Shown here piece by piece: positions 52,688 through 61,716 of a DNA stretch of 64,000 bases. Positions within the stretch are counted from its first letter, which is position 1, and the number at the start of each line of letters is the position of its first letter. Position numbers and translations under genes: made by a program. Source of the stretch: Klebsiella huaxiensis (lineage in GTDB: Bacteria; Pseudomonadota; Gammaproteobacteria; Enterobacterales; Enterobacteriaceae); NCBI RefSeq assembly GCF_003261575.2, contig NZ_CP036175.1:372001-436000 (forward strand). Reading direction: 5' to 3'. Below the pieces are notes generated by a model, which saw only the letters and a list, made by a program, of their open reading frames with translations, did no database searches and was not told where the DNA came from.

Positions 52688-53401
52688 ATGGAAAAAGTGA
52701 TGTTATCTTTTGACAACGTCAGCGCGCACTACGGCAAGATTCAGGCGCTGCATAACGTCAGTCTGCACATTAACCAGGGGGAGATTGTCACCCTGATTGG
52801 CGCGAACGGCGCGGGGAAAACCACGCTGCTGGGTACGCTGTGCGGCGATCCGCGCGCTTCCAGTGGGCGCGTTGTTTTCGACGGTAAAGATATTACCGAC
52901 TGGCAGACGGCGAAGATCATGCGTGAAGCGGTGGCGATTGTGCCGGAAGGACGTCGCGTCTTCTCGCGCATGACGGTAGAAGAGAACCTGGCGATGGGCG
53001 GCTTTTTTGCCGAGCGTGACCAGTTTCAGACCCGCATCAAGTGGGTCTACGAGCTGTTTCCGCGCCTGCATGAACGTCGGGTTCAGCGAGCGGGCACTAT
53101 GTCCGGCGGCGAACAGCAGATGCTGGCGATTGGCCGTGCGTTGATGAGCCAGCCGCGTCTGCTGCTGCTCGATGAGCCCTCGCTGGGACTGGCGCCGATT
53201 ATCATTCAGCAAATCTTCGACACCATCGAACAGCTGCGCGAACAAGGAATGACAATATTTCTTGTCGAGCAGAACGCTAACCAGGCGCTGAAGCTGGCTG
53301 ACCGCGGTTACGTGCTGGAAAACGGCCACGTGGTGTTAGAGGATACCGGTGATGCGCTGCTGGCGAACGAAGCGGTACGCAGCGCCTATCTGGGTGGGTA
53401 A
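52688..53401 (+). CDS. livF: Branched-chain amino acid transporter ATPase LivF
   Basis: A 237-residue ABC ATPase with Walker A GANGAGKTT, signature MSGGEQQMLAIGRAL and Walker B LLLDEPSLGLAP. The start at 52688 (MEKVMLSFDNVSAHYG) matches the E. coli protein; a second ATG at 52670, overlapping the livG stop and preceded by AGGTGA, would add six residues and cannot be excluded. It ends the livKHMGF operon; a strong terminator follows at once. Confidence 0.94.
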   Translation: MEKVMLSFDNVSAHYGKIQALHNVSLHINQGEIVTLIGANGAGKTTLLGTLCGDPRASSGRVVFDGKDITDWQTAKIMREAVAIVPEGRRVFSRMTVEENLAMGGFFAERDQFQTRIKWVYELFPRLHERRVQRAGTMSGGEQQMLAIGRALMSQPRLLLLDEPSLGLAPIIIQQIFDTIEQLREQGMTIFLVEQNANQALKLADRGYVLENGHVVLEDTGDALLANEAVRSAYLGG

Positions 53402-53409
53402 TGAAGTAA

Positions 53410-53437
53410 AAACGCCCGGCATCTGCCGGGCGTTTTG
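53410..53437. terminator. Bidirectional terminator between livF and the sugar-acid cluster
   Basis: AAAACGCCCGGC-ATCT-GCCGGGCGTTTT is a perfect hairpin with A- and T-runs on its flanks, in the 44-bp gap between the convergent livF and dehydratase stops. It insulates the inserted cluster from the liv operon. Confidence 0.92.
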
Positions 53438-53445
53438 CTCGATTC

Positions 53446-55041
53446 CTACAGCTCCAGCGATCGTTTCCACATCATAAAATCATACTGTTCAAGCGCATCC
53501 GCTTTTGTCTGCCAGCTCCCGCTGGCGGTGGCGATGATTTTCTCAAACAGGCCATCGGCGATTTCCGCCAGCGGCGTTCCTTCGATAATCGGCCCGCAGT
53601 CGTAATCGATAATGTCCGGCATCTTTTTCGCCAGCGTAGAGTTGGTCGAAACTTTGAGAACCGGAACGATAGGGTTACCCGTCGGCGTACCGAGCCCGGT
53701 AGAGAAGATAACGACGTTGCATCCTGCTGCAACCAGCCCCGTCACCGCATCGACATCGTTACCCGGCGTACAGACCAGCGAAAGGCCGCTCTCGCCCATC
53801 GGTTCGGCGTAGTCGCATACTGCGCTCACCGGCGCTCTACCGCCTTTTTTCGCCGCACCGGCGGATTTGATGGCGTCCGTAATCAGTCCATCGGCAATAT
53901 TTCCCGGACTGGGATTATCGGCAATGGTGGTGCCGAAGAAGTTAGCCACGTGCTCATAGTTTTTCATCAGCGACAGAAACTTCTCTTTCAGCTCGCGATT
54001 CATACAGCGCTGAACGATATCCCCCTCCGCGCCGCACAGCTCCGGGAACTCCGCCAGCCCGGAGGCGCCGCCAAGGGCGACAAGGCGGTCTGATACTTCG
54101 CCCATGGCCGGGTTCGCGCTGATCCCTGAGAATCCGTCGGAAGCGCCACATTTCACGCCGATTTTGAGGTGGGAGAGCGGGACGTCCTGACGCTCAGCGA
54201 CGGGTGCTTCGCGAATTGCGTTATAGGTCTCGGTCAACGCATCCTGCATCATTTTTTCTTCGCTACTCCAGTCCTGCTGTCTGAAGTAGATTACCGGCTT
54301 GCTGAACTGTGGGCTACGCTTCGCGAGTGCGGCCTTGAAATCAACAATCCGCGCTTTTTCGCAGCCCAGCGCGAAGACCGTAACGCCGAGAACGTTGGGG
54401 TGATCGGAATAAGCGGCAAGGACGTCGCACATCGTCATGCTGTCTGATGTTGCGCCGCCGCAGCCGGAGTTGACGGTAATACAGCGAATACCATCAAGAT
54501 GCGGGAATGGCAGATGCCGGTTATCGTTTAAAGCACTGGCCGATGTTACCTGTCGGGCGAAATGTTTCAGGCCGTTATTGGCATAGCCGAGGGCGTCGTT
54601 TAGCGCATCGGTGACGCGCTGAACGTTGCGGTTTTCGCAGAAAACCAGTGGAATGACCAGCCAGTAGTTTGCCGTGGCGACCCGGCCATCTTCACGGACG
54701 ATCCCGCGGAAGGTCCGCTGCTGCCAGGCGGAGACATCGGGCTGCTGCCAGTCATAGGGCGCAACATCGTCAAGCGAAACCGGGGCCGCATAATGTTTGA
54801 TATTGTCGGTGGTGATGGCTTCGCCGCGGGTGATGGGCTGCGTCGCTTTGCCAACCGGAACGCCATATAGCGAAACGATATCGCCGGGCTGGATATCCTG
54901 GGTGGCGAATTTGTGTTTGGCTTTGACATCGCTACGCAAAACGTACTCTTCATCGTTCCAGTTAACCCGCTGGTCTTTGCGTAAGTCTTGCAGCGCAACG
55001 ATCAAGTTGTCAGTAGGGTCAATTTTTAAGATGGTCTGCAT
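53446..55041 (-). CDS. UxaA/GarD-family sugar-acid dehydratase
   Basis: A 531-residue altronate/galactarate dehydratase family protein. An N-terminal SAF domain (about residues 1-90, ITRGEAITTDNIKH) is followed by a linker and the large catalytic region with NSGCGGATSD, FALGCEKARIV, KCGASDGFSGISANPAMG, ADNPSPGN and STGLGTPTGNPIVPVLKVSTN. The family removes water from aldonic or aldaric acids using a metal ion, giving 2-keto-3-deoxy products. It is not closely matched to E. coli UxaA or GarD, so the exact substrate is open. It is the last gene of a unit with an MFS carrier, an aldolase-type enzyme and an IclR regulator. Confidence 0.87.
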   Translation of the reverse strand: MQTILKIDPTDNLIVALQDLRKDQRVNWNDEEYVLRSDVKAKHKFATQDIQPGDIVSLYGVPVGKATQPITRGEAITTDNIKHYAAPVSLDDVAPYDWQQPDVSAWQQRTFRGIVREDGRVATANYWLVIPLVFCENRNVQRVTDALNDALGYANNGLKHFARQVTSASALNDNRHLPFPHLDGIRCITVNSGCGGATSDSMTMCDVLAAYSDHPNVLGVTVFALGCEKARIVDFKAALAKRSPQFSKPVIYFRQQDWSSEEKMMQDALTETYNAIREAPVAERQDVPLSHLKIGVKCGASDGFSGISANPAMGEVSDRLVALGGASGLAEFPELCGAEGDIVQRCMNRELKEKFLSLMKNYEHVANFFGTTIADNPSPGNIADGLITDAIKSAGAAKKGGRAPVSAVCDYAEPMGESGLSLVCTPGNDVDAVTGLVAAGCNVVIFSTGLGTPTGNPIVPVLKVSTNSTLAKKMPDIIDYDCGPIIEGTPLAEIADGLFEKIIATASGSWQTKADALEQYDFMMWKRSLEL

Positions 55042-55075
55042 TTTATTTATCCTTTTTTATGAGTGCATCAGGACT

Positions 55076-56386
55076 TTAGTGATGGGTGACCGCGACGCCG
55101 TTTGTCGCTTTTCTGCCTGCGAGTGCGGCAATCAGCAGTGCGCAGCAGACGGTGATAAGCGACAGGGCAACCAGTCCCGCCGAATCGTTGCCGAAGAAGG
55201 CATCGACCTCAACGCGAATGAGCGGTGCCAGAAAACTACAAAACGCGCCCATCGTGGTACAGAAACCGATACTGGCCGCCAGTGCTGAACCTGACACAAT
55301 CTGCGCCGGGAAGGTCCAGAAAATAGGTTGTACGGAGAGGAAGCCAATCGCCGAGAGCGAGAGGGCGGCAATGGCCAGCACCGGGCCGGACCAGGCCGAA
55401 ACAAACAGACCCAGCGCCGCTGCCAGCATACACAGTACCGAAATCAGGATCCGGCGGTTCGGCATTTTGTCTGCCAGACGCGGGATGTAATAAACGCCGA
55501 CGGCAGAGCAAGCCCACGGAATGGCGGCAACTAACGACTCTTTAAAGCCGAGCGTGGATCCCATTAATGAGGCAACTTGCGAAGGCAGGAAGAACATCAG
55601 TCCGTAAACGCTGATTTGGATGGTGCCGTAGATCAGCGCCAGGTGCCAGACTTTAAGGCTTTTCAGCGCGGTACTGACGCTGCTGGTTTCGGTTTGTCGC
55701 TGCTCCTGTTGAAGCTGTTCAATCAGCGCTTTTTTCTCTTCTTCGGTCAGGAAGCGCGCTTTGGCTGGCGTATCATCAAGCCAGAACCAGGCAAAGATGC
55801 CCATAATGACCGCCGGGATCCCTTCGATAAAGAACATCCAGAACCAGCCGGGCTTGCCGAGAAATCCGTGCATTTCCAAAAGAGCGCCGGAGATTGGCGA
55901 ACCTAATGTCAGCGCCAGAGGCACGCCGAGCACGAAAATACCGACCACCGATGCGCGAACTTTATTGGGGAAGTAAATCGAGGCCAACAGCAGAATGCCG
56001 GGGTAAAAACCGGCCTCGCCTAATCCCAATAAGAAGCGCAGGACAATAAACTGGGTTTCCGTCTGTACCAGGCCAGTAAGAGCAGAGAGCACACCCCACA
56101 GCGCGGTGGTGATGCTTAACCATTTTTGCGCGCCAATCTTATTGAGGATCAGGTTGGCGGGAATACCAAACAGCGCATAGGCGGCGAAAAATATCCCTGC
56201 GCCCAGGGCAAAGGCGGAGTTGGAGAGCCCAATATCCACCTGCATCGCCTCTTTGGCGAATCCCACATTGACCCTGTCGATAAAGGCGATGAAGTATAAA
56301 ATAAACATCAGTGGCACCAGGCGCTTCCATGATTTAGTAATCGCGGAATTCAGGACCGGGTTATCGTAAGCTGTGATTGTTTTCAT
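55076..56386 (-). CDS. MFS transporter, anion:cation symporter family (sugar acid uptake)
   Basis: A 436-residue MFS protein with twelve predicted helices and the ACS-family marks YFIAFIDRVNVGFAKEAM in helix 1 and FLLGLGEAGFYPGILLLASIYFP between helices 4 and 5. Relatives carry galactonate, glucarate/galactarate, tartrate and hexuronates. Position between a dehydratase and a DapA-type enzyme supports uptake of an aldonate or aldarate. It lies 34 bp upstream of the dehydratase gene and 18 bp behind the aldolase gene, forming one operon. Confidence 0.87.
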   Translation of the reverse strand: MKTITAYDNPVLNSAITKSWKRLVPLMFILYFIAFIDRVNVGFAKEAMQVDIGLSNSAFALGAGIFFAAYALFGIPANLILNKIGAQKWLSITTALWGVLSALTGLVQTETQFIVLRFLLGLGEAGFYPGILLLASIYFPNKVRASVVGIFVLGVPLALTLGSPISGALLEMHGFLGKPGWFWMFFIEGIPAVIMGIFAWFWLDDTPAKARFLTEEEKKALIEQLQQEQRQTETSSVSTALKSLKVWHLALIYGTIQISVYGLMFFLPSQVASLMGSTLGFKESLVAAIPWACSAVGVYYIPRLADKMPNRRILISVLCMLAAALGLFVSAWSGPVLAIAALSLSAIGFLSVQPIFWTFPAQIVSGSALAASIGFCTTMGAFCSFLAPLIRVEVDAFFGNDSAGLVALSLITVCCALLIAALAGRKATNGVAVTHH

Positions 56387-56404
56387 AATACCTCCGCGTT
56401 GAGG

Positions 56405-57304
56405 TCAGGCATTAATTTCAATGCCAGCACGGGAAAGTATCCGCTGAATACTTTCGGTCTGGCAGGTTGAGAGCGTGCTAAAAGGCGACGTGCAGCGATC
56501 GGACTGAATAATTCCGCGCAGCTGTAACGCTTTTTTAAATGTGGGAATGAACGGATCGTTAACCGCGTAAATATCCATTAAATCATCCACTTTTTGCTGG
56601 AATAGCGAAATCTGGTCCAGATTGTTATCGTTAAATGCCCGCATCCAGTCGCGGAAGATCTCCGGGCAAATATTGGATAACCCGCCGATACATCCATCTC
56701 CTCCTGACAAGACGTTATGCGCAAAGTTATTGTCATAACCGGCAAAGACTTCAAAATACGGTAGTTCAGATTTTACCTGGCGAATCACCTGCGATGTATG
56801 ATTGGTGTCCGGAATAGTGTCTTTAAGACCGACAATGTTTGGGAACTCTCTGGCGAGTCGTAGGCAGACCTCTGGCGAGACGGAATAGCCGGTGCGCTCC
56901 GGGAAGTTATAGATGAAGATTTTGGCGGCGGTGCGGCGAGCTATCTGGCTATAAAATGTATAAATTCCCTCATCAGTCAGGCGGAAGTACCAGGGGCTGA
57001 TAATCATAACGCCATCAAGCCCGCATTCGTCGGCGTAGTTTGCCAGCTCTACGCACTCGTCAATATCCATGCGGCTGGTGCCTGCATAGGCCTTTATATC
57101 TTCGCGTGGGAATTCTGCCGCCATTTGAATTATCTGACGGGAGGTTTTCATATCCAGGGAGAAAAACTCACCGGTACTCCCCATGACGACAAATCCCGAG
57201 ACGCTATTTTTAATGAAATCGTACAGACGGAAATTCCCTTCAGGATCCAGCCTGCCATGTTCATCAAAAACCGTTATTGCTGGGGTGATGTAACGACTTT
57301 GCAT
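56405..57304 (-). CDS. DapA/NAL-superfamily aldolase or dehydratase
   Basis: A 299-residue TIM-barrel enzyme of the dihydrodipicolinate synthase family. The Schiff-base Lys161 in VGLKDT and the tyrosine Tyr132 in YNFPERTGY are present; the GTTGE loop is GSTGEF (residues 42-47). Beside a sugar-acid dehydratase it most likely cleaves a 2-keto-3-deoxy acid to pyruvate and an aldehyde, or dehydrates and decarboxylates a keto-deoxy-aldarate. True DapA is unlikely because of context. The start at 57304 has AGAGGA six bases upstream; the frame is open to 57361. A perfect palindrome lies 25 bp upstream. Confidence 0.87.
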   Translation of the reverse strand: MQSRYITPAITVFDEHGRLDPEGNFRLYDFIKNSVSGFVVMGSTGEFFSLDMKTSRQIIQMAAEFPREDIKAYAGTSRMDIDECVELANYADECGLDGVMIISPWYFRLTDEGIYTFYSQIARRTAAKIFIYNFPERTGYSVSPEVCLRLAREFPNIVGLKDTIPDTNHTSQVIRQVKSELPYFEVFAGYDNNFAHNVLSGGDGCIGGLSNICPEIFRDWMRAFNDNNLDQISLFQQKVDDLMDIYAVNDPFIPTFKKALQLRGIIQSDRCTSPFSTLSTCQTESIQRILSRAGIEINA

Positions 57305-57328
57305 ATTTTTCCTCTTGCTTGTTCGTAT

Positions 57329-57347
57329 ATACAAACACTGTTTGTAT
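57329..57347 (-). promoter_or_regulatory. Perfect 19-bp palindrome before the sugar-acid operon
   Basis: ATACAAACACTGTTTGTAT: 9-bp perfect arms around one central base. It lies in the only promoter-sized gap of the unit, 25-43 bp before the aldolase start, and is the probable operator for the neighbouring IclR-type regulator; IclR-family proteins bind short palindromes. An overlap with the core promoter would suggest repression. Confidence 0.72.
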
Positions 57348-57533
57348 TTGCGATTTGACATAAGTAAACACGCTATGAATGTGAAGTCAAATGGTGAGAA
57401 AGAGGTCTGGGTTATTGACTAAGTCAATGAATTAATGAGGAAATGAGAAGGGAAATCAGGTGCCGCAGCGAGTGATTAAATATCGGTACTGTGTGGGGAA
57501 TCACAATTCCTGCGGCATTGTTAGGTGAATAAA

Positions 57534-58301
57534 TCAGTAATTTTTGATATCAGGAAGCTTATTCAGCACGCTTTCAATTCGGTCTTTCGCGTCTTTTAAC
57601 GAACGAATGACCTGCTGCGCTTTTTCATCGGTGGCGCGGAAAGAGGGTAATGAGACGCTGATTGCCGCCAGAATGACGCTTTTCTGCTGCAGGGGCACGG
57701 CGAAGCAGATGGTATCGTCGTTGATTTCCCTGTCGTCCATGGCATAACCGTTGGCTTCAACCAGCGCTAGCTGCTGACGAAGCTGAGCCATATCCGTCAC
57801 GCTGCGAGCAGTGACGGAAGGGAGACCTTGCGGATAGAGTTCCAGGATCTCTTCGTCGCGGTGCTTATGCAGCAGCGCTTTTCCCAACGCGGAGCAGATT
57901 GCCGGAAGGCGAGTTCCTACTTTAGATACCAGCTGAACAGTTTGATCGCCCTGAACTTTATCGACGTAGAGCACCCAGGCATCATCCAGAATGCCGAGCT
58001 GGCAAACCTCATTGCACTCATTGACCACAGTATGCATTTCACTGTTGATCATTTTAAGCCAGAACTCTTTTTCCACCGTTGAGCTGGCCAGCACCGCGCA
58101 TGAGATCCCCAGGGTATAAATACCGTTGCGATCGTCGTGACTGATATATTTTCGGTATTGTAATGATTTGAGGATGGGGAAAATGGTTCCCTTTGAAATA
58201 TCCGTTTTGAGCGACAGCTCGGAGAGCGTCATTCCATCCGCGTTGGCTAATGTTTCCAGAATGAGTAAAACGCGCTCGGTAGGTTTATGAAGCGTCTTCA
58301 T
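57534..58301 (-). CDS. IclR-family regulator of the sugar-acid cluster
   Basis: A 255-residue IclR-type regulator. The N-terminal winged helix spans residues 8-70 (VLLILETLANADGMTLSELSLKTDISKGTIFPILKSL) and the effector domain covers about 85-250, with LPAICSALGKALL and INDDTICFAVPL as family signatures. It is transcribed in the same direction as the aldolase-MFS-dehydratase genes, 229 bp upstream of them, and is the likely local regulator. The effector is unknown, presumably a 2-keto-3-deoxy acid or the imported sugar acid. Confidence 0.88.
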   Translation of the reverse strand: MKTLHKPTERVLLILETLANADGMTLSELSLKTDISKGTIFPILKSLQYRKYISHDDRNGIYTLGISCAVLASSTVEKEFWLKMINSEMHTVVNECNEVCQLGILDDAWVLYVDKVQGDQTVQLVSKVGTRLPAICSALGKALLHKHRDEEILELYPQGLPSVTARSVTDMAQLRQQLALVEANGYAMDDREINDDTICFAVPLQQKSVILAAISVSLPSFRATDEKAQQVIRSLKDAKDRIESVLNKLPDIKNY

Positions 58302-58457
58302 GTTTTTCCTTGTGACGGTTCGCCGGAGAGTGCTTTTTAACGAACCTTATTTAACTACAGATTCCCTTTTATCTGTAGTCTGGCCAGCCTCTCTTTTTCG
58401 CATTGCCATTTCCCTGCCACTTTTTTTTCACCGTTTCATCATGTTTTCGCCAATTTA

Positions 58458-58501
58458 TTGTAATATTTTTGTAATGCAATAGTTATTTTTCTGTCATTCG
58501 A
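58458..58501 (+). promoter_or_regulatory. Pho boxes of the ugp operon
   Basis: Four consecutive 11-bp repeats: TTGTAATATTT, TTGTAATGCAA, TAGTTATTTTT and CTGTCATTCGA. This is the pattern of PhoB binding (7-bp core plus 4-bp AT-rich spacer), giving two adjacent Pho boxes 72 bp before the ugpB start. The ugp operon is an established PhoB regulon member, so induction by phosphate starvation is expected. Confidence 0.88.
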
Positions 58502-58572
58502 GCATGTCATGTTACCCCCGCGAGCATAAAACGCGTGAAATCGCGCATCCGGAACAACAAGAGAGATAACCG

Positions 58573-59889
58573 ATGAAATCGTTACGACATACAGCTTTAG
58601 GACTGGCGCTCAGCCTGGCGTTTGCCGGACAAGCCCTGGCGGTAACCACTATTCCGTTCTGGCATTCGATGGAAGGGGAGTTAGGGAAAGAAGTTGATTC
58701 ACTGGCGCAACGTTTCAACGCGGCCAATCCTGATTACAAAATTGTTCCGGTTTACAAAGGCAACTATGAGCAGAGCCTGAGTGCGGGTATCGCTGCGTTC
58801 CGTACCGGCAACGCTCCGGCGCTTTTGCAGGTCTATGAAGTGGGGACCGCGACGATGATGGCTTCCAAAGCCATTAAACCGGTTTACCAGGTATTCAGCG
58901 ATGCGGGCATCAAGTTTGATGAGACGCAGTTCGTGCCGACCGTTTCCGGTTATTACACCGACTCCAAAACCGGCCATCTGCTCTCCCAGCCGTTTAACAG
59001 CTCCACGCCGGTGCTGTACTACAACAAAGATGCCTTCAAAAAAGCCGGTTTAGACCCGGAACAGCCACCGAAAACCTGGCAGGATCTGGCAGCCTATACC
59101 GCCAAGCTGAAAGCGGCGGGTATGAAGTGCGGCTATGCCAGCGGCTGGCAGGGCTGGATTCAGATTGAAAACTTCAGCGCCTGGCATGGTCTGCCGGTCG
59201 CCACCAAAAACAACGGCTTCGACGGTACCGATGCGGTGCTGGAGTTCAACAAGCCGGAGCAGGTGAAGCATATCGCCATGCTCGAAGAGATGAACAAGAA
59301 GGGCGACTTTAGCTATTTTGGGCGTAAAGACGAATCCACCGAGAAGTTCTATAACGGCGACTGCGCCATCACTACTGCTTCCTCCGGCTCCCTGGCGGAT
59401 ATCCGTCAGTACGCTAAGTTCAACTACGGCGTAGGTATGATGCCGTACGACGCTGATGTTAAAGGCGCGCCGCAAAACGCCATTATTGGTGGAGCCAGCC
59501 TGTGGGTGATGCAGGGTAAAGACAAAGAAACCTATACCGGTGTTGCTAAATTCCTCGATTTCCTCGCTAAACCGGAAAACGCTGCCGAATGGCATCAGAA
59601 AACCGGCTATCTGCCAATTACCACCGCCGCTTACAACCTGACTCGTGAGCAGGGCTTCTATGATAAGAACCCGGGTGCTGATATTGCCACGCGTCAGATG
59701 CTGAATAAGCCGCCGTTGCCGTTCACCAAAGGCCTGCGTCTGGGCAACATGCCGCAGATCCGCACCATCGTGGATGAGGAACTGGAAAGCGTATGGACCG
59801 GTAAGAAAACGCCGCAACAGGCGCTGGACTCCGCTGTTGAACGCGGTAATCAGCTGCTGCGCCGTTTTGAGCAGTCGACGAAGTCTTAA
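58573..59889 (+). CDS. ugpB: Glycerol-3-phosphate-binding protein UgpB
   Basis: A 438-residue SBP family 1 protein with signal peptide [23 protein letters not shown] and mature start [15 protein letters not shown]. It binds sn-glycerol-3-phosphate and glycerophosphodiesters in the periplasm for UgpAEC. The length equals that of E. coli UgpB and the sequence is collinear. A ribosome site AGAGAGA precedes the start. It is first in ugpBAECQ, separated from ugpA by a BIME. Confidence 0.96.
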   Translation: MKSLRHTALGLALSLAFAGQALAVTTIPFWHSMEGELGKEVDSLAQRFNAANPDYKIVPVYKGNYEQSLSAGIAAFRTGNAPALLQVYEVGTATMMASKAIKPVYQVFSDAGIKFDETQFVPTVSGYYTDSKTGHLLSQPFNSSTPVLYYNKDAFKKAGLDPEQPPKTWQDLAAYTAKLKAAGMKCGYASGWQGWIQIENFSAWHGLPVATKNNGFDGTDAVLEFNKPEQVKHIAMLEEMNKKGDFSYFGRKDESTEKFYNGDCAITTASSGSLADIRQYAKFNYGVGMMPYDADVKGAPQNAIIGGASLWVMQGKDKETYTGVAKFLDFLAKPENAAEWHQKTGYLPITTAAYNLTREQGFYDKNPGADIATRQMLNKPPLPFTKGLRLGNMPQIRTIVDEELESVWTGKKTPQQALDSAVERGNQLLRRFEQSTKS

Positions 59890-59894
59890 CAAAA

Positions 59895-59964
59895 TGCCCG
59901 GTGGCGCTACGCTTACCGGGCCTACAAGACCGTAGGCCGGGTAAGGCGAAGCCGCCACCCGGCG
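59895..59964. repeat. BIME between ugpB and ugpA
   Basis: Two inverted REP units of the classical E. coli type: GCCCGGTGGCGCTACGC ... ACCGGGCCTAC and GTAGGCCGGGTAAGGCG ... CGCCACCCGGC. It lies within the operon, six bases behind the ugpB stop. As with malE-malF, it can protect the ugpB part of the message and so raise the binding protein over the permeases. Confidence 0.9.
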
Positions 59965-59985
59965 CTGTTCAGGAACCAAACTCTC

Positions 59986-60873
59986 ATGTCATCATCCCGT
60001 CCGGTGTTCCGCTCGCGTTGGCTGCCTTATGTACTGGTCGCTCCGCAGCTGATTATCACCGTTATCTTCTTTATCTGGCCTGCGGGCGAAGCGCTGTGGT
60101 ATTCGCTGCAGAGCGTCGATCCTTTTGGGCTCTCCAGCCAGTTTGTTGGTCTGGATAACTTCCTGATGCTGTTCCGCGATCCGTACTATCTGGATTCTTT
60201 CTGGACCACGATTAAGTTCAGCACGATGGTTACTTTTAGCGGCCTGTTGATCTCGCTGTTTTTTGCCGCGCTGGTGGATTACGTCGTGCGCGGTAGCCGT
60301 TTCTATCAGACGTTGATGTTGCTGCCCTACGCCGTTGCGCCTGCGGTGGCTGCTGTACTGTGGATCTTTCTGTTCAACCCCGGGCGCGGGCTGATTACCC
60401 ATTTTCTCGGCGAGTTTGGCTACGACTGGAACCACGCGCAGAACAGCGGTCAGGCGATGTTCCTCGTGGTGTTCGCCTCGGTATGGAAGCAGATTAGTTA
60501 CAACTTTCTATTCTTCTTCGCCGCGCTGCAATCTATCCCGCGTTCGCTGGTAGAAGCCGCTGCGATTGACGGCGCCGGGCCAGTGCGCCGCTTCTTCAAG
60601 CTGGCGCTGCCGCTGATCGCCCCGGTGAGCTTCTTCCTGCTGGTGGTGAACCTGGTGTACGCCTTTTTTGATACCTTCCCGGTTATCGATGCTGCAACCG
60701 GCGGTGGGCCGGTACAGGCAACGACAACGCTGATTTATAAAATCTATCGTGAGGGTTTTGCCGGGCTCGACCTTTCCGCTTCCGCTGCGCAGTCGGTAGT
60801 GCTGATGTTCCTCGTCATTATTCTGACGGTGGTGCAGTTCCGCTACGTTGAAAGTAAGGTGCGCTACCAATGA
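59986..60873 (+). CDS. ugpA: Glycerol-3-phosphate permease UgpA
   Basis: A 295-residue MalF-type permease with six predicted helices and the EAA loop [28 protein letters not shown] near residues 185-212. With UgpE it forms the inner-membrane channel. The start at 59986 ([12 protein letters not shown]) follows a weak site behind the BIME. It overlaps ugpE by ATGA. Confidence 0.95.
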   Translation: MSSSRPVFRSRWLPYVLVAPQLIITVIFFIWPAGEALWYSLQSVDPFGLSSQFVGLDNFLMLFRDPYYLDSFWTTIKFSTMVTFSGLLISLFFAALVDYVVRGSRFYQTLMLLPYAVAPAVAAVLWIFLFNPGRGLITHFLGEFGYDWNHAQNSGQAMFLVVFASVWKQISYNFLFFFAALQSIPRSLVEAAAIDGAGPVRRFFKLALPLIAPVSFFLLVVNLVYAFFDTFPVIDAATGGGPVQATTTLIYKIYREGFAGLDLSASAAQSVVLMFLVIILTVVQFRYVESKVRYQ

Positions 60874-61715
60874 TTGAGAACCGTCGCGGGCTGACGATTT
60901 TCAGCCACACCATGTTGATTTTAGGCATCGCGGTCATTTTGTTTCCGCTGTATGTCGCCTTTGTTGCGGCGACGCTGGATAGCAAAGCGGTCTTTGAAAC
61001 GCCGATGACCTTGATTCCTGGCGGGCATTTGCTCGACAACATGAAAACCATCTGGGTAAACGGCGTAGGAGCCAACAGCGCGCCGTTCTGGCTGATGATG
61101 CTCAACAGCTTCATTATGGCCTTCGGCATCACGGTGGGCAAAATCGCGGTATCAATGCTCTCCGCTTTCGCCATCGTCTGGTTCCGCTTTCCGCTGCGTA
61201 ACCTGTTCTTCTGGATGATTTTCATCACCCTGATGCTGCCGGTGGAAGTGCGTATTTTCCCGACCGTGGAAGTCATCGCCAACCTGAAAATGCTCGACAG
61301 CTACGCCGGGCTAACGCTGCCGTTGATGGCTTCGGCCACCGCCACCTTCCTGTTCCGCCAGTTCTTTATGACGCTGCCGGACGAGCTGATTGAGGCCGCG
61401 CGCATCGACGGCGCGTCACCGATGCGCTTCTTTCGCGATATCGTGCTGCCGTTGTCGAAAACCAATCTGGCGGCGCTGTTTGTCATCACCTTTATCTACG
61501 GCTGGAACCAGTATCTGTGGCCGCTGCTGATTATTCAGGATGTGAATCTTGGCACTGCCGTCGCCGGCATTAAAGGCATGATCGCCACCGGTGAAGGCAC
61601 TACGCAGTGGAACCAGGTGATGGCGGCGATGCTGCTCACGCTGATTCCCCCGGTTGTCATCGTTTTAGCCATGCAGCGCGCGTTTGTGCGTGGCCTGGTC
61701 GATAGTGAGAAATAA
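60870..61715 (+). CDS. ugpE: Glycerol-3-phosphate permease UgpE
   Basis: A 281-residue MalG-type permease with six predicted helices and the EAA loop [29 protein letters not shown] near residues 172-200. It is the partner of UgpA. The start overlaps ugpA by four bases, and one base separates its stop from the ugpC start. Confidence 0.95.
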   Translation: MIENRRGLTIFSHTMLILGIAVILFPLYVAFVAATLDSKAVFETPMTLIPGGHLLDNMKTIWVNGVGANSAPFWLMMLNSFIMAFGITVGKIAVSMLSAFAIVWFRFPLRNLFFWMIFITLMLPVEVRIFPTVEVIANLKMLDSYAGLTLPLMASATATFLFRQFFMTLPDELIEAARIDGASPMRFFRDIVLPLSKTNLAALFVITFIYGWNQYLWPLLIIQDVNLGTAVAGIKGMIATGEGTTQWNQVMAAMLLTLIPPVVIVLAMQRAFVRGLVDSEK

Positions 61716-61716
61716 A

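Noticed and set aside
58491..58509. CTGTCAT and ATGTCAT before ugpB as a Pho box pair
   Set aside because: They are 13 bp apart, not 11; the in-phase repeats begin further upstream at 58458.
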